Origin: Limnephilus marmoratus
Taxonomy: Eukaryota > Arthropoda > Insecta > Trichoptera > Limnephilidae
Reading direction: 5' to 3'
Length of the DNA: 64,000 bases
Assembly: GCA_917880885.1 (NCBI GenBank)
Contig: OU862910.1
Span: forward strand, 14,148,710-14,212,709
In this document: positions 31,860 to 42,060 of the stretch, piece after piece
Position numbering within the stretch: the stretch's first letter is position 1
Layout: each line of letters starts with the position of its first letter
Made by a program: the position numbers and the translations under genes
Notes under the pieces: generated by a model
What the model was told of the DNA's origin: nothing
Databases searched by the model: none
What the model saw: only the letters and a program-made list of their open reading frames with translations

Positions 31860-32223
31860 TCATTTAATGTCCGTTAGCTTTTGCTCCGAATCTATCAGTA
31901 TCGGCCTCGAATTATCATCCCTTTTTGCAAAAATTCTCCCAGCCTTTGTCCAGACATACCTATAGCTGTGTTCCCGTGCTAACTGCCTGGCCAGGAACCA
32001 TAATCGTTTAGCTTGAGAAGTTAGGTGTTCAGAAACATATATTGGGGTTTTGGGACCTGACATACCTATGACACTTGTATTCATTTTTTCCTCTATATTT
32101 TCACTTTGATTAAATTTTTTTATTGCAGAGTGCAAATGTTCTTTATGTGTTACTGAAGTTAGTTTCACAATAACTGTCCGTGGTTTGTTATCCCTGGCTT
32201 GAGTAGGATTTTCTCTTCGCGTA
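31860..32223 (-). pseudogene. LINE C ORF1, C-terminal part
   Basis: The frame reads RENPTQARDNKPRTVIVKLTS, KEHLHSAIKKFNQ, GPKTPIYVSEHLTSQAKRLW and YRYVWTKAGRIFAKRD. It matches the C terminus of LINE B ORF1 (PREIIVKFKT...PIFISEQLTFRGKQLWYK...YRFFWIKRGQIYLRK). The upstream part of the same protein lies at 43,377-43,585. Taking out the 11,141 bp between puts both parts in one reading frame. Confidence 0.75.
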
Positions 32224-32412
32224 ACTGGGTAGATTGAAAAAAATATTCTTAAACCAATCTTTTTATTGTGTTTTGGCTGTAAAAAGTTTAGTGTGTTGGA
32301 ATCTTCTCCCCCCTGATCTTCCAGGAGTCACTTCTTGCTGCTCATTTACAGATATTTATATAATTTTTTTTACTTCTGTCACTTTTTATTTTAGCTGTAA
32401 ATTTTTTGAACA

Positions 32413-33836
32413 ATGGAGGAGGATTTCCCTCCTGTACCCCTTACAAAGCCCCCAGATCCCCCTCCTGACCCTCCAGATGGAGACATTTCAGATAAAATAG
32501 ACTTTTCAGAACATTCAAACATTTCAGACAATGAATCTGTCATCCTAACCTCAATTAAAAAAAGAAAAATTAGTCCCCTTTCCCCAAAAAAACATGATTC
32601 GCCTTTGTCTTCTCAGTCCCCTCCAGCTCTTCCTCAACCTCCTCCAACGCACTTTTACTCTACTCATTCCCGTGGCCCCTACATTGTATATGCGCAAAAA
32701 ACTGAACAAGGTAAAACCATCCATCCTCTTGAATTTGGTAAATTTCTTTCAAATAACAAGAACCTTTCGATTAAACCTGGAGGTGTTAAAGCCGAGGGTC
32801 GCTTCCGAATCTCTGTTGAATTCCTGTCAGGTTCAGCCGCCAACAACTTTATCAAAAATATATTTATTTCATCAAATTCTAAATTCAAGGCGTACATCCC
32901 AACTTTTAATGTCACTCGAATGGGCCTGGTCAGGGGTATCTCGACCGATCTGTCCATTCCAAAAATCCTGTCCTCACTTTCAACCCCCCAACATATCGGC
33001 AATCCCATAAAAGCCAGGAGGCTAAATTATAAGGACACCTCTGAGGGCATTGTTTCCTGGAAGCCCTCCCAATCTGTCGTCATAACATTCGAAGGACAAT
33101 CTCTTCCCTCCCATATTTATTTATTTTTCAACTCCTTATCAGTTGAAATGTACACTTATCCCACCACTCAATGTTACAACTGCTGCCGTTTTGGTCATAC
33201 CAAAGCTGCAAGCAGATCCCCTCCCAGATGTTTCAAATGTGGAGAAAACCACTCGGCTGACCAATGTTCTTCTCTCTCTTCACTTAAATTTTTTAACTGC
33301 TTAGGCGCTCATTCCGCCATTAACTCTTCTTGCCCCGAACAATCTCGCCAAAAAATATAAAAATTTCTATGGCCTCTGAGAACTTGTCTTTTCTGCAGGC
33401 TTCTAAATTATTCCCGCCTGTCAAAAAATCATTTTCCGAGGTTTTATCCAGTAACTCTTCATCCAACCCTCTCGCCTCCTCCTCAACATCTTCCCGTTCA
33501 ACAAAATTCACATACAAAAACCCTATCTCTAAACAGGCTCCTGGATACGATCAGCATCAACACAACTCACTTCTCTTAAATCCCAATGGTTCTCCTCTTT
33601 CACACGCCACAAATGGGTGCGCAAACAATTATAATTCATCCTCAACAAACTATCAAAAGCTTTCTGAACAACTCTCCCAAGATAATTCTTCATTTATTCA
33701 AACTCTTATTATGCTTCTAATTGACCTAATTTCTTCTCAAACTAATCTACCGTCCAACGCTGCTTCTATTATTTCCACATTAAAATCATTTATCCAAAAT
33801 GACTCTTCAAGATGTCAGAATTCTTCAGTGGAATAG
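32413..33836 (+). pseudogene. LINE A ORF1 (Gag-like, zinc knuckles), one frameshift
   Basis: The first frame (32,413-33,360, 315 codons) has a proline-rich start and a central domain (~residues 87-245), followed by three zinc-knuckle-like segments at ~254-268, 273-285 and 293-307. The first seems to have lost its last Cys (Ser) and the third its first Cys (Phe). The frame closes at a run of six A (33,350-33,355). The rest of the protein (MASENLSFLQASKL...) runs in another frame to 33,836. A one-base length change in that A run would explain the break. It overlaps ORF2 by 38 bp. Confidence 0.75.
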
Positions 33837-34713
33837 CCGCAGTGCTATTTCTAACAAATCAAACCTTCTTAACCTATTAAATTCAAACCTTGTTTCTGTG
33901 GCTGCTGTCTCGGAGACATGGTTTACTCCATCCACCCACTTTAATGTGGGAGGGTACTCCTGTCTCCGCGATGATCGCCCGGAAGGTACGGGCGGTGGTG
34001 CTGCCCTTTTTATTAAAAAATCCCTTCCGTTTTTCCCAATAAATAATATCAAACCCCCCAATGCTGACTTTCAAATGGTTGCAGCTAAAATAAAGGACAC
34101 TTCCTTTGTTTCTATCTATCTACCCCCAACATCGCACTTCAATAAACAAGCGTGGTTGCAAATTGTCCGTCAACTAAGCCCTCCTTTCTTTTTATTGGGT
34201 GATTTTAATGCCCATTCCCCCGTCTGGGGTTCTGCTTTCTGTGATCGAGACGGTCGAAGTGTGATGGATTTCCTAGATGAATCCAACCTTTTTCTTTTGA
34301 ATGACAGATCTCCTACTAGAATCTCTCGCCCCAACACAAACCCTAGTGCAGTGGATCTCTCCATATGCTCTATTAATCTGGCACCTCTCTCCTCGTGGGT
34401 GGTGTCCCCCGACCCTTGCTCCAGTGATCATTTCCCGATCACCATCACTTATCAAACTTCTTTCCATTCAGACAAGTCCCATATTTCGACAAAGATTAAA
34501 ACAAAACACACCAAATGGGACGAATTTAACTCACATATGGATAAGTTTATACAAAATTTATCCTATACCGATACATTATCTGTCAAAGATGACTACGATA
34601 ACTTCAAATCAATGCTCGTAACTGCAATCAATAAATCAAATCCTCCCCTAAAACCAAATCTCTCAAAAAACTCCCCCCAACTCCCTGGTGGGATGAGGAA
34701 TGTTCCAAAGTAG
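33799..34713 (+). pseudogene. LINE A ORF2, APE-type endonuclease part
   Basis: 304 codons. Endonuclease motifs in order: ILQWNSRS (Asn12), SETWF (Glu39), YLPP (107-110), LLGDFNAHSPVWGS (Asp135, Asn137), AVDLSI (Asp186) and SSDHFPI (Asp210, His211). All catalytic positions expected for target-site nicking are present. The frame ends at 34,713 just after runs of A and C (34,665-34,678). The continuation (PWWDEECSKVVR...) is in a different frame. Confidence 0.8.
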
Positions 34714-36320
34714 TGAGAATTCGGAAAGCTAAATCTCTTTCCTATCGTCACAATATGACTATGGAGAACTATCTCGTGTACAAAAATGCCGAAGCCAATG
34801 CCAAAAGGGTATTGAGGTCAAAAAAAAATCCGGGTGGTACAACTTCTGCAGTTCAGTATCTCCGAACACTCCAATTTCTGAAGTTTGGTCTATGATTCGA
34901 AGATTTCGATCCTCCTTCAGTACAATATCTCCTCGAGCTTCTCATTCTAAATGGATAGACGAGTTCTTGGACAAAATTGCCCCCCCTTCTGTACCTAACT
35001 TAGATGAAATAACTCCAATCCACAACACTCCTATGTCTGATCATTGGCTTGACTCTCCATTCACTTTAATTGAATTAAAAAATTGTTTATCAACAGTCAA
35101 GGACTCATCTCCAGGCAGAGATGGTATACCTTATAGCATTATCAAAAATAGTAATGATAATGTTCTTAATCACTTTTTAAGCATCTTAAATAAAATCTTC
35201 CAGACTGGCATAATACCTGATGACTGGAGTTCTCAAATAAACATCCCAATTCTAAAATTAAACAAATCACCCAATTCTGGATCCAACTATAGGCCAATTG
35301 CTCTTTCATCCACCCTTAGTAAAATTTATGAAAAATTATTTAAAAACCGGTTAGAATTTTTTGTCGAGAGTAATCATCTTCTCTCTCCATCCCAATTTGG
35401 ATTTAGGAAAAAGAAATCTACACAAGATAACCTTGCCATCATCAGCACTGATATTAATTTATCCATTTCTAACAAAGAAGTATGTCTTGCAGTCTTTATA
35501 GACATAGAAGGCGCCTTTGACAATGTTTCAATCCCAATTCTTAAAAAAAAACTTTTAGGCCTTGGCTTACCCCTCATGTTTGTCCAATCTATTATTAATC
35601 TTTTTCTCGATAGGAAAATTTTCATTGAGCTACCAGATGTTACTCCTCAGAGTAGGTCAATTTGGAAGGGTTTACCCCAAGGCGATGTATTATCCCCCTT
35701 ACTGTATAATATATACACACACGATATGCATGTCACCATTCCCCCTCAAGTAAAAGTTGTTGAGTTCGCAGATGACATAGCTTTCTTCTTATCATCCAAA
35801 ATTATTCCATCCGCCGTCAAATATCTTAATGAAGCCATGGATGCCCTTTGCACATGGCTTACTTTAAATGGTCTTGAACTTTTAGTACAAAAGAGTCAGT
35901 GTGTTACCTTCTCAAATCGTCATAATAACCCCCCTGTTCAAATTTTATTTAAAAACTCTCCAATCCCCAATGCTTCCGAAGTAAAATTTTTGGGAGTAAC
36001 ATTTGATAGGAAACTTAAATGGTCTTCCCACATTAATAATATAGTTACTAAATGTGAAAAAAATTTAAATATTATCAGATCATTGACTGGCGTTTGGTGG
36101 GGTGCTCATCCTATCTGCATTAAGTTGCTCTACAATGCACTTATTCGAAGTCATCTCGACTATGCCTGCCCACTTTTTAGTACTGCATCCAAAAATGCAC
36201 TCAGTAAATTAGACAGAATTCAATCTAAGTCATTGCGAATAATAACTGGCGCGATGCAATCGTCGCCCATCAATTCCCTTCAAGTAGAATGTTCTGATCC
36301 TCCTCTTTATTTAAGGCGTC

Positions 36321-36328
<8 letters not shown>
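34713..36328 (+). pseudogene. LINE A ORF2, reverse transcriptase part, cut by LINE B
   Basis: A short linker frame at 34,713-34,830 reaches a run of nine A (34,820-34,828), after which the main frame (from 34,892) continues. Motifs: PGRDGIPYSII, NYRPIALSSTLSKIYEK, FGFRKKKSTQD, FIDIEGAFDNV (Asp204), GLPQGDVLSPLLYN (260-273), EFADDIAFF (291-299) and VKFLGVTFDRKLKW. The frame reaches LYLRRQLF at 36,328, then enters the ATTT repeats of LINE B. It resumes at 42,061 with LFADKFVLK in the same phase. Confidence 0.85.
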
Positions 36329-36361
<33 letters not shown>

Positions 36362-36363
36362 TT

Positions 36364-37428
36364 AAAGAAATACAAAAGAAAGTACAAATTACAATTAGGA
36401 AGCTTTGCCTGTCCAACTAGGAAAGTTTCCCGTTCCAGGACAGACAAATTGACATGTTAGTTCATATTATACCTGAAATGTACATAATTACATAACAAAA
36501 ACAAAAACAAAAAAAAACTGAAAATTTCATTTTTCTCTGAAACTAAGGTGTGTAATAAAGAAAATGTATTTAAAATATATAAATATAAGTACACATACAT
36601 TTTTTTGTGACAAAGTAGAAAGGTAATCTGGTAGTAAATATTATAATCGGATTTACCGAATTAACCTGGTAACATATGTATAATACATTCAGATTTACAA
36701 TATGGAGGAATTAAAAGAACAAGATGGAGGAATTACAAAAGATTTACAGCATAAAGAAATCAAATTATGTTAAGTTATGTGTTTAGGAGTTTGAACTTTT
36801 AATACAAGTACACTTATAGGAGAAACTATATTAAAATTTACAATATTAGATATAATAACGAACGTAATAATCTATATGATTTTTTGAGCGATGAAACTGC
36901 AATGATTTTTGTGGCTACAAATTATTTTCACTGATTTTAAAACATGTTTTATACAGTATTATATTATAAGTACGACAGTATGAATATACACCGCGCTTGT
37001 ATCTTGAACTACTCCTGCTAAAATATAAAAACAATAACCATAAATATAGATAGAATATAAACTATGAATATAATATAATATAATAAAATAGTACCAAATT
37101 TAGTGCTACTTTGGTGAAATTGGTGCATTACTTCGTACGCCATACATGTTGTGTTATGTAGGTATTATTTATTTATTATAAATCATTAATCATTACCGTT
37201 GTAAGGTACCAAGTTTCACTCAGAGTTAGCGACGTGCGACGTGCATGTCAACGCTTTACAGCGGTGATATACCTACACCTACACGGAGCAGACAGGCTTC
37301 AGGGGCGCATAACCATAAATCCCATGTATAAAAACATCAGAAAGGATGTCGAAACATTGAACTCAATGACTGTGAATGAATGTGAAAGGAATTTTGGTCT
37401 AGTGATCAGGAAAGTTAAGTGATTTTGT
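36364..37428 (-). other. LINE B 3' untranslated region
   Basis: About 1.07 kb with no long frame. It contains CTGTCCTGGAACGGGAAACTTTCCTAG on the sense strand, which is repeated at 50.77 kb. A 62-codon plus-strand frame at 37,234-37,422 is not credible as a gene. Confidence 0.6.
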
Positions 37429-40400
37429 TTACCAGTTAGACAGCATACGTTCACTTTCGACTCTCCCTAAGTTCAGAATCCAATCATTTACTAATTTACG
37501 CAGGACGCTTGCACTTTTCAATTTCCAAGAACCGGGTATAAGGTTGAACATTTTTGGACCTAGGTAAGAATATTGTCTTTGAGCAAGGGATGTCACAGTA
37601 GCAATTGGAACTATTGGATTCCTCCCTGCATGTCGGGTGTTGTGATAATGTTCTACGGAGGGGAAGAGGTGACGATATTTTTGTGTGTATAATATAACTT
37701 TTCTTATAAATAGTTGCCTCACATCCAGAACTCCTATCTCTTTGAATAAATCATTACTGGGGTATCTAAATGGTTTTTTAAGTATGACCCTTAGAAGTGA
37801 TTTCTGTGCTTTGGCTAAGGGGTCCAGTATTGATTTGGTACATCCTCCCCATCCTAAAGATGCATATTCAAGTAATGAGTTGCACATGGCATAGTTCATT
37901 AGTTTTAGATCTTTTGCGCATAGAATATTTCTAATAGCCATGAAAAGATGCGTGAGTTTTCTGACCTTTGTGGAGATTGAATCGATATGTTCATTCCATC
38001 TCAGATTCTTGTCTACGATAATTCCTAGATATTTTATGCTATCCACATATTCTAAGGTATTGCAATTGCAAGTGTTTGGGTCATTGCAATGGTGTATAAT
38101 AATTCTTTGAGTTTCTCTTGGTTGTCCCGCTTGAGTTGCACTGAAGCGAATGAATTTAGTTTTGTCAGTGTTGAGAGTGAGAAGATTATTATCTAGCCAT
38201 TGTTTTACCTTGTTGATACCAATTTCTGAATTATTATGAACTTCATTCCAATTTTTGCCTTCAAATAATAATACTGTGTCATCGGCAAAGGTGATAATAT
38301 GATCGGCAAATGAACTGTTACATAATTCATTTATATAGATATTGAATAAAAGTGGTCCTAGAGTGCTTCCTTGAGGTACACCAAAGTTAATATCAGCCGG
38401 ATCGCTTAGAGTATCGTTAATATTCACTCTTTGGCTCCTATTTTCTATATAACTACCTAACCACTTAAGTAGCTGACCCTGAATGCCGATGCGCTGTAGT
38501 TTTTTCAAGAGAATTTTGTGTGAGATGGTGTCGAACGCTTTGGCTAGATCCAAAAAGAGCGCAATGCATTTTCTTCCTCTATCGATATTGTTGGAGATGA
38601 TTTTCGTCAGGTTTGTAATTGCATTTTCAGTGCTCAATCCTGGTCTGAAGCCATACTGTCTAATGGAAAGGATATTGTTTTTTTCAAGGTAATGACTGAG
38701 ACGATTCTTTACAATTTTTTCAATAATTTTCGAAATAGAATTGAGCAAAGAAATTGGCCGGTAATTGTGTATCTGCCATTTATCTCCATTTTTGTGAAGC
38801 AGAATAACAATAGAGTGTTTTAAATGATTTGGAAATTTTCCTGAATTGAAGCTTAGATTGGAAATATACGCGATTGGAGTTGCTATGAAGGATTTAATAC
38901 TTTTTAGCAGAATTGATGAAACGTTATCAGGACCACAAGCATTTGATGACTTGAGTTCGTCAATTATATTTATGACTTCGTTTGAAGTTGTTTGGATATT
39001 GACTAATTTATGACCAAAATTAGAGATTGTTAACTTAGCGAGATCGGATTCTGTTGTATTAAGATTGTTGAGAATTTTTTTCGCAAGTGTGACTCCCACT
39101 GACGTGAAATAATTATTGGCAAAATTCGCAATGATTTTTGGGTCTGAGGTGTTCACGTTATTGATGTTCAGTGATTTAATTTCGGAAGATTTATTTATTT
39201 TTGTTTTAGTTATATTGCGAAATGCTTCCCATAAACGTTTTGGAGTACAGTTATTTTCGTAAATGAATTTTTTATAATAATTTTCTTTGGCCGATTTTAT
39301 TAGTTTTTTGCAAAAGTTCCTATATTTTTTGTAATGAGCTTGTACTATAATATTCTCAGGGCACCTATTCGCCTTTTCATGAAGTTGGTTCCTAATGTTA
39401 ATCGATTTGATAAGGCCAGGGGAGATCCATGGCGTAAGTTTTATTTGTTTATGCGGTATAAGTTTATTGCTTGTATGTTTAGAAATATATGAATGTAATT
39501 TAGTGATAAATTCATTCATCGATGAGTCGGCATCAGATTGGTCTAGAACATTTTGCCAGTTTTCTGAGCTCAAGTCCTCAATTAAATTATTATAGTTTAT
39601 TCTTGCAACATGTTTAATTTTAGCAGGATTAGGAGGTTTGTTTTTAAGGCAGAGTGCTGTTGTATAGTGATCTGAGATTGTAGAGTGAATGACAAATGAG
39701 TCAACATGGTTAATTTTTTTGACGTTGATGTGGTCAAGACAAGATTTACTCTTGCCCTGCTCACGAGTAGGGCTGATAATTGTCTGAATGAACCCATTTT
39801 CAGTTAGTAGACATAGGTAATCGTTGGATTGGCGGTGGTATTCAGTAATTGTATTGATGTTGAGGTCGCCTATAATTATTTGTCGTTCTATGTTTTTTGA
39901 GCTGTTGATAATTGATTGGAGTGAATTCAGAAAAGTATCAATATTTTGAAAGGAGGGTGATCTGTATATTGCAAAAATGCATAGATTATTATTCAAAACA
40001 ATTTTCAGGCAGTTGGCTTGTGATAAGAAAATTTCATCAACGTGAGATTGAAGTCCGTCTCTGATGTATACAACGATTCCGCTAGACTTATTAAGATATA
40101 TGTTTGTGTGGTGTTCAGAGTAATTGTGAATAACTTTTGAGGTGTAATCTTTATTAAGCCAGCATTCCGATAAAATTATAACATCGAATTGGTAATTGAA
40201 TTGATCCAGAAAAATTAAAAAATCGTCAATATTAGAAATGCTTCTTATATTTTGGTGAATAATTTTAACTCCGTAAGCGCACCATTTATAGTTATTTAGA
40301 TTGTTCAAATCATCAATGACATTCATATTAAGATCTATGCCGGAATCATTTCCGGTATCATAATTTAATTGAATCATAAGTATGTGTTGGTTGTGTGTTG

Positions 40401-40446
40401 TATAGAAGTTGGTTCCCGAGTAATATATGATTAAATGCGATTCCAA
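37429..40446 (-). CDS. LINE B ORF2: endonuclease-reverse transcriptase
   Basis: A 1,005-residue open frame. APE endonuclease: IIHQNIRS (Asn66), SECW (Glu94), AIYRSPS (159-165), IIGDLNIN (191-198), CLDHI (236-240) and SDHYTT (259-264). Reverse transcriptase: NYRPISLLNSISKIIEK (561-577), GFRPGLSTENAI (599-610), LFLDLAKAFDT (630-640), GVPQGSTLGPLLFN (689-702) and FADDTVLLF (720-728). Then a Cys/His segment (HHCNDPNTCNC), SIKYLGIIVDKNLRW, a thumb and a C-terminal domain. It nicks target DNA and copies the element RNA at the nick. No RNase H. The first Met may be upstream of the real start, since the next Met (residue 24) is also plausible. Confidence 0.9.
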   Translation of the reverse strand: MESHLIIYYSGTNFYTTHNQHILMIQLNYDTGNDSGIDLNMNVIDDLNNLNNYKWCAYGVKIIHQNIRSISNIDDFLIFLDQFNYQFDVIILSECWLNKDYTSKVIHNYSEHHTNIYLNKSSGIVVYIRDGLQSHVDEIFLSQANCLKIVLNNNLCIFAIYRSPSFQNIDTFLNSLQSIINSSKNIERQIIIGDLNINTITEYHRQSNDYLCLLTENGFIQTIISPTREQGKSKSCLDHINVKKINHVDSFVIHSTISDHYTTALCLKNKPPNPAKIKHVARINYNNLIEDLSSENWQNVLDQSDADSSMNEFITKLHSYISKHTSNKLIPHKQIKLTPWISPGLIKSINIRNQLHEKANRCPENIIVQAHYKKYRNFCKKLIKSAKENYYKKFIYENNCTPKRLWEAFRNITKTKINKSSEIKSLNINNVNTSDPKIIANFANNYFTSVGVTLAKKILNNLNTTESDLAKLTISNFGHKLVNIQTTSNEVINIIDELKSSNACGPDNVSSILLKSIKSFIATPIAYISNLSFNSGKFPNHLKHSIVILLHKNGDKWQIHNYRPISLLNSISKIIEKIVKNRLSHYLEKNNILSIRQYGFRPGLSTENAITNLTKIISNNIDRGRKCIALFLDLAKAFDTISHKILLKKLQRIGIQGQLLKWLGSYIENRSQRVNINDTLSDPADINFGVPQGSTLGPLLFNIYINELCNSSFADHIITFADDTVLLFEGKNWNEVHNNSEIGINKVKQWLDNNLLTLNTDKTKFIRFSATQAGQPRETQRIIIHHCNDPNTCNCNTLEYVDSIKYLGIIVDKNLRWNEHIDSISTKVRKLTHLFMAIRNILCAKDLKLMNYAMCNSLLEYASLGWGGCTKSILDPLAKAQKSLLRVILKKPFRYPSNDLFKEIGVLDVRQLFIRKVILYTQKYRHLFPSVEHYHNTRHAGRNPIVPIATVTSLAQRQYSYLGPKMFNLIPGSWKLKSASVLRKLVNDWILNLGRVESERMLSNW

Positions 40447-40823
40447 ATGTAGTTACAATGGTAAATGTGCTTAATGTAAATAATATAGTATAAATGGTGT
40501 AGTTAAATGTAGTACTATGAATGAGATAGCAAGAAGTAAAAACAAAATGGTAGCAAGAATTGCGAGATATCAAATGAATTTGAAAACGGTAGTAAATGAT
40601 ACACATATGAGTAATATATAATAATATAGTATAAATAATGTAATTAGATATAGTACGATGAAAGAGATAGCAAGAAGCCAAAACTATAATAATAATAAAA
40701 ATAAGGTAGCAGGAACTGCGTGATAACAAATGAAATCCAGAAAGGAAGTAAATGAAACAAATATGAGACAAAAATGCACAGGTCAAGACATACCTCGAAA
40801 GAATAGCCATTAATTCAAATTTA

Positions 40824-41831
40824 TCAAAGCGCAGCCAATTTGCTTTCGTCTGAGATAACAATTGCATTAGTTCCCTCGTTTTTACGAAGATAAATCTGCC
40901 CCCGTTTAATCCAAAAAAAGCGATATTGTTTCTCCTTCGCCACTGTTCTTGTCTTGTACCACAGCTGTTTACCGCGAAATGTTAATTGTTCTGAAATGAA
41001 GATCGGCGAGCAAGAACCAGCTATACCGATGTTTGAGGTGTTCAATTTGTCTTCTAGTTTCTGTTTGTTTTTGTTGAAAGTTTTTACGTCTGTTAATAGG
41101 TGTTCTCTTGCTATGTTCGTTTTGAATTTAACAATGATTTCTCTCGGATGACTATTGTTGTTTTTTTTTGCTGCGCGATGAATGGAATCGATGTCCTTTG
41201 TATCAGTGGAGGACTTTGTTGTTTTGCAGATATTGAAAAAAACGTCTTGCAGATTTTCTCCTTTGATTTCTGGGATGCCTCTTATTTCTATGTTGTTCGC
41301 TTTGAGTTCCCTTTCCTGCATGTCCACACATTTTTCCAAGACATAAATCCTAGCTTCCAAGGTTGAGTTCTTTTTAGTGAGTTCATCATTCTTTAGTTCG
41401 ATGTCACGGATTCTAGCCATGAAATCCTCATATTGAGAACTCATAAATTGAATATTTTCAAGTATTTTGTTATTCTGGTCTAGAATATCATTTTGTGTTT
41501 TTTCCAGATTAGACGTCCTGTTCATGACTAGATCTTGAATATCTTTAAGATTTGTCGGTGTCTGAGCGGCGAGCGCTGCACTAATATCAGTAACTTTTTT
41601 AATCTGCTCCAAAGGTTCAGTATCACTGATTGTCTGCGACGGGCTAGCAGCGCCGGGCTTGGCTGTATTGCATTGCTTGCACACTTGTTGGGATCGCCGT
41701 TCTTGATTAAGTCGACGATATGTGTTCTCAATAATACCTCCGCAAGCCAAATGAAATGCGCCTTTGCATGCGGCACACGTGAATTTTAACTCATCAGTAC
41801 GTAGAGTTACTGAGCACACTCGGCAATGCAT
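40824..41831 (-). CDS. LINE B ORF1: PHD-type finger, coiled coil, C-terminal domain
   Basis: 335 residues. N terminus C3-C6-C19-C22-H27-C30-C51-C54 fits the C4HC3 pattern of a PHD finger. A coiled-coil stretch (about 105-185, SNLEKTQNDILDQNNKILEN to LEKCVDMQERE) follows, then NNIEIRGIPEIKGENLQDV, IHRAAKK, PREIIVKFKT and PIFISEQLTFRGKQLW, ending VISDESKLAAL. The C-terminal part resembles the baculovirus FP-type/LINE ORF1 domain found in many insect LINEs. Likely an RNA-binding oligomer. PHD-type ORF1 fingers are known in the CR1 group. Confidence 0.8.
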   Translation of the reverse strand: MHCRVCSVTLRTDELKFTCAACKGAFHLACGGIIENTYRRLNQERRSQQVCKQCNTAKPGAASPSQTISDTEPLEQIKKVTDISAALAAQTPTNLKDIQDLVMNRTSNLEKTQNDILDQNNKILENIQFMSSQYEDFMARIRDIELKNDELTKKNSTLEARIYVLEKCVDMQERELKANNIEIRGIPEIKGENLQDVFFNICKTTKSSTDTKDIDSIHRAAKKNNNSHPREIIVKFKTNIAREHLLTDVKTFNKNKQKLEDKLNTSNIGIAGSCSPIFISEQLTFRGKQLWYKTRTVAKEKQYRFFWIKRGQIYLRKNEGTNAIVISDESKLAAL

Positions 41832-42060
41832 CTTGAATTAATGTTTTTTTCGTACTACCCGCGTTAAAACAAATTGTACTTTTATAGTTTTGCTGATTAA
41901 ATTCGGAAGGAACTTTAAATCCCTCAGATATTATAAAAATATTTTAGAACTTTGTAGTACGAACACGTAACACTCCAAGTAACTTTTTAATTTGAGCGTT
42001 ATAGATTTTAAAATACACTTTACTACGGAGCAAGTTAATATGAACTAGTCACAGGTAATG

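Larger units (their letters stand above)
28288..32235 (-). mobile_element. LINE C, main part, minus strand
   Basis: A CR1/Jockey-group LINE whose 3' tail is at 28,288 (T-rich, ATTTATTTATT) and which runs leftward in sense. Its ORF1 is cut at 32,224-32,235 by LINE A and resumes at 43,365. ORF2 (28,757-31,566) has two frame breaks. The 3' untranslated region is about 470 bp. Related to LINE B in every domain but clearly older. Confidence 0.8.
36329..42060 (-). mobile_element. LINE B, full length, apparently intact, minus strand
   Basis: 5,732 bp flanked by ATTATTT at 36,322-36,328 and 42,061-42,067. Its 3' end on the plus strand is a (TTTA)n run (36,329-36,363), so the sense-strand tail is (TAAA)n. 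5' region 41,832-42,060, ORF1 40,824-41,831, spacer of 377 bp, ORF2 37,429-40,446, 3' region of about 1.1 kb. Both frames are open from start to stop. It is the innermost, hence youngest, insertion in the nest. A short separate copy of its 3' end is at 50,738-50,865. Confidence 0.85.

Noticed and set aside
36317..36460. Natural C terminus of LINE A ORF2 at 36,460
   Set aside because: The last ~45 codons are translation of the LINE B (TTTA)n tail and 3' region; the true continuation starts at 42,061.
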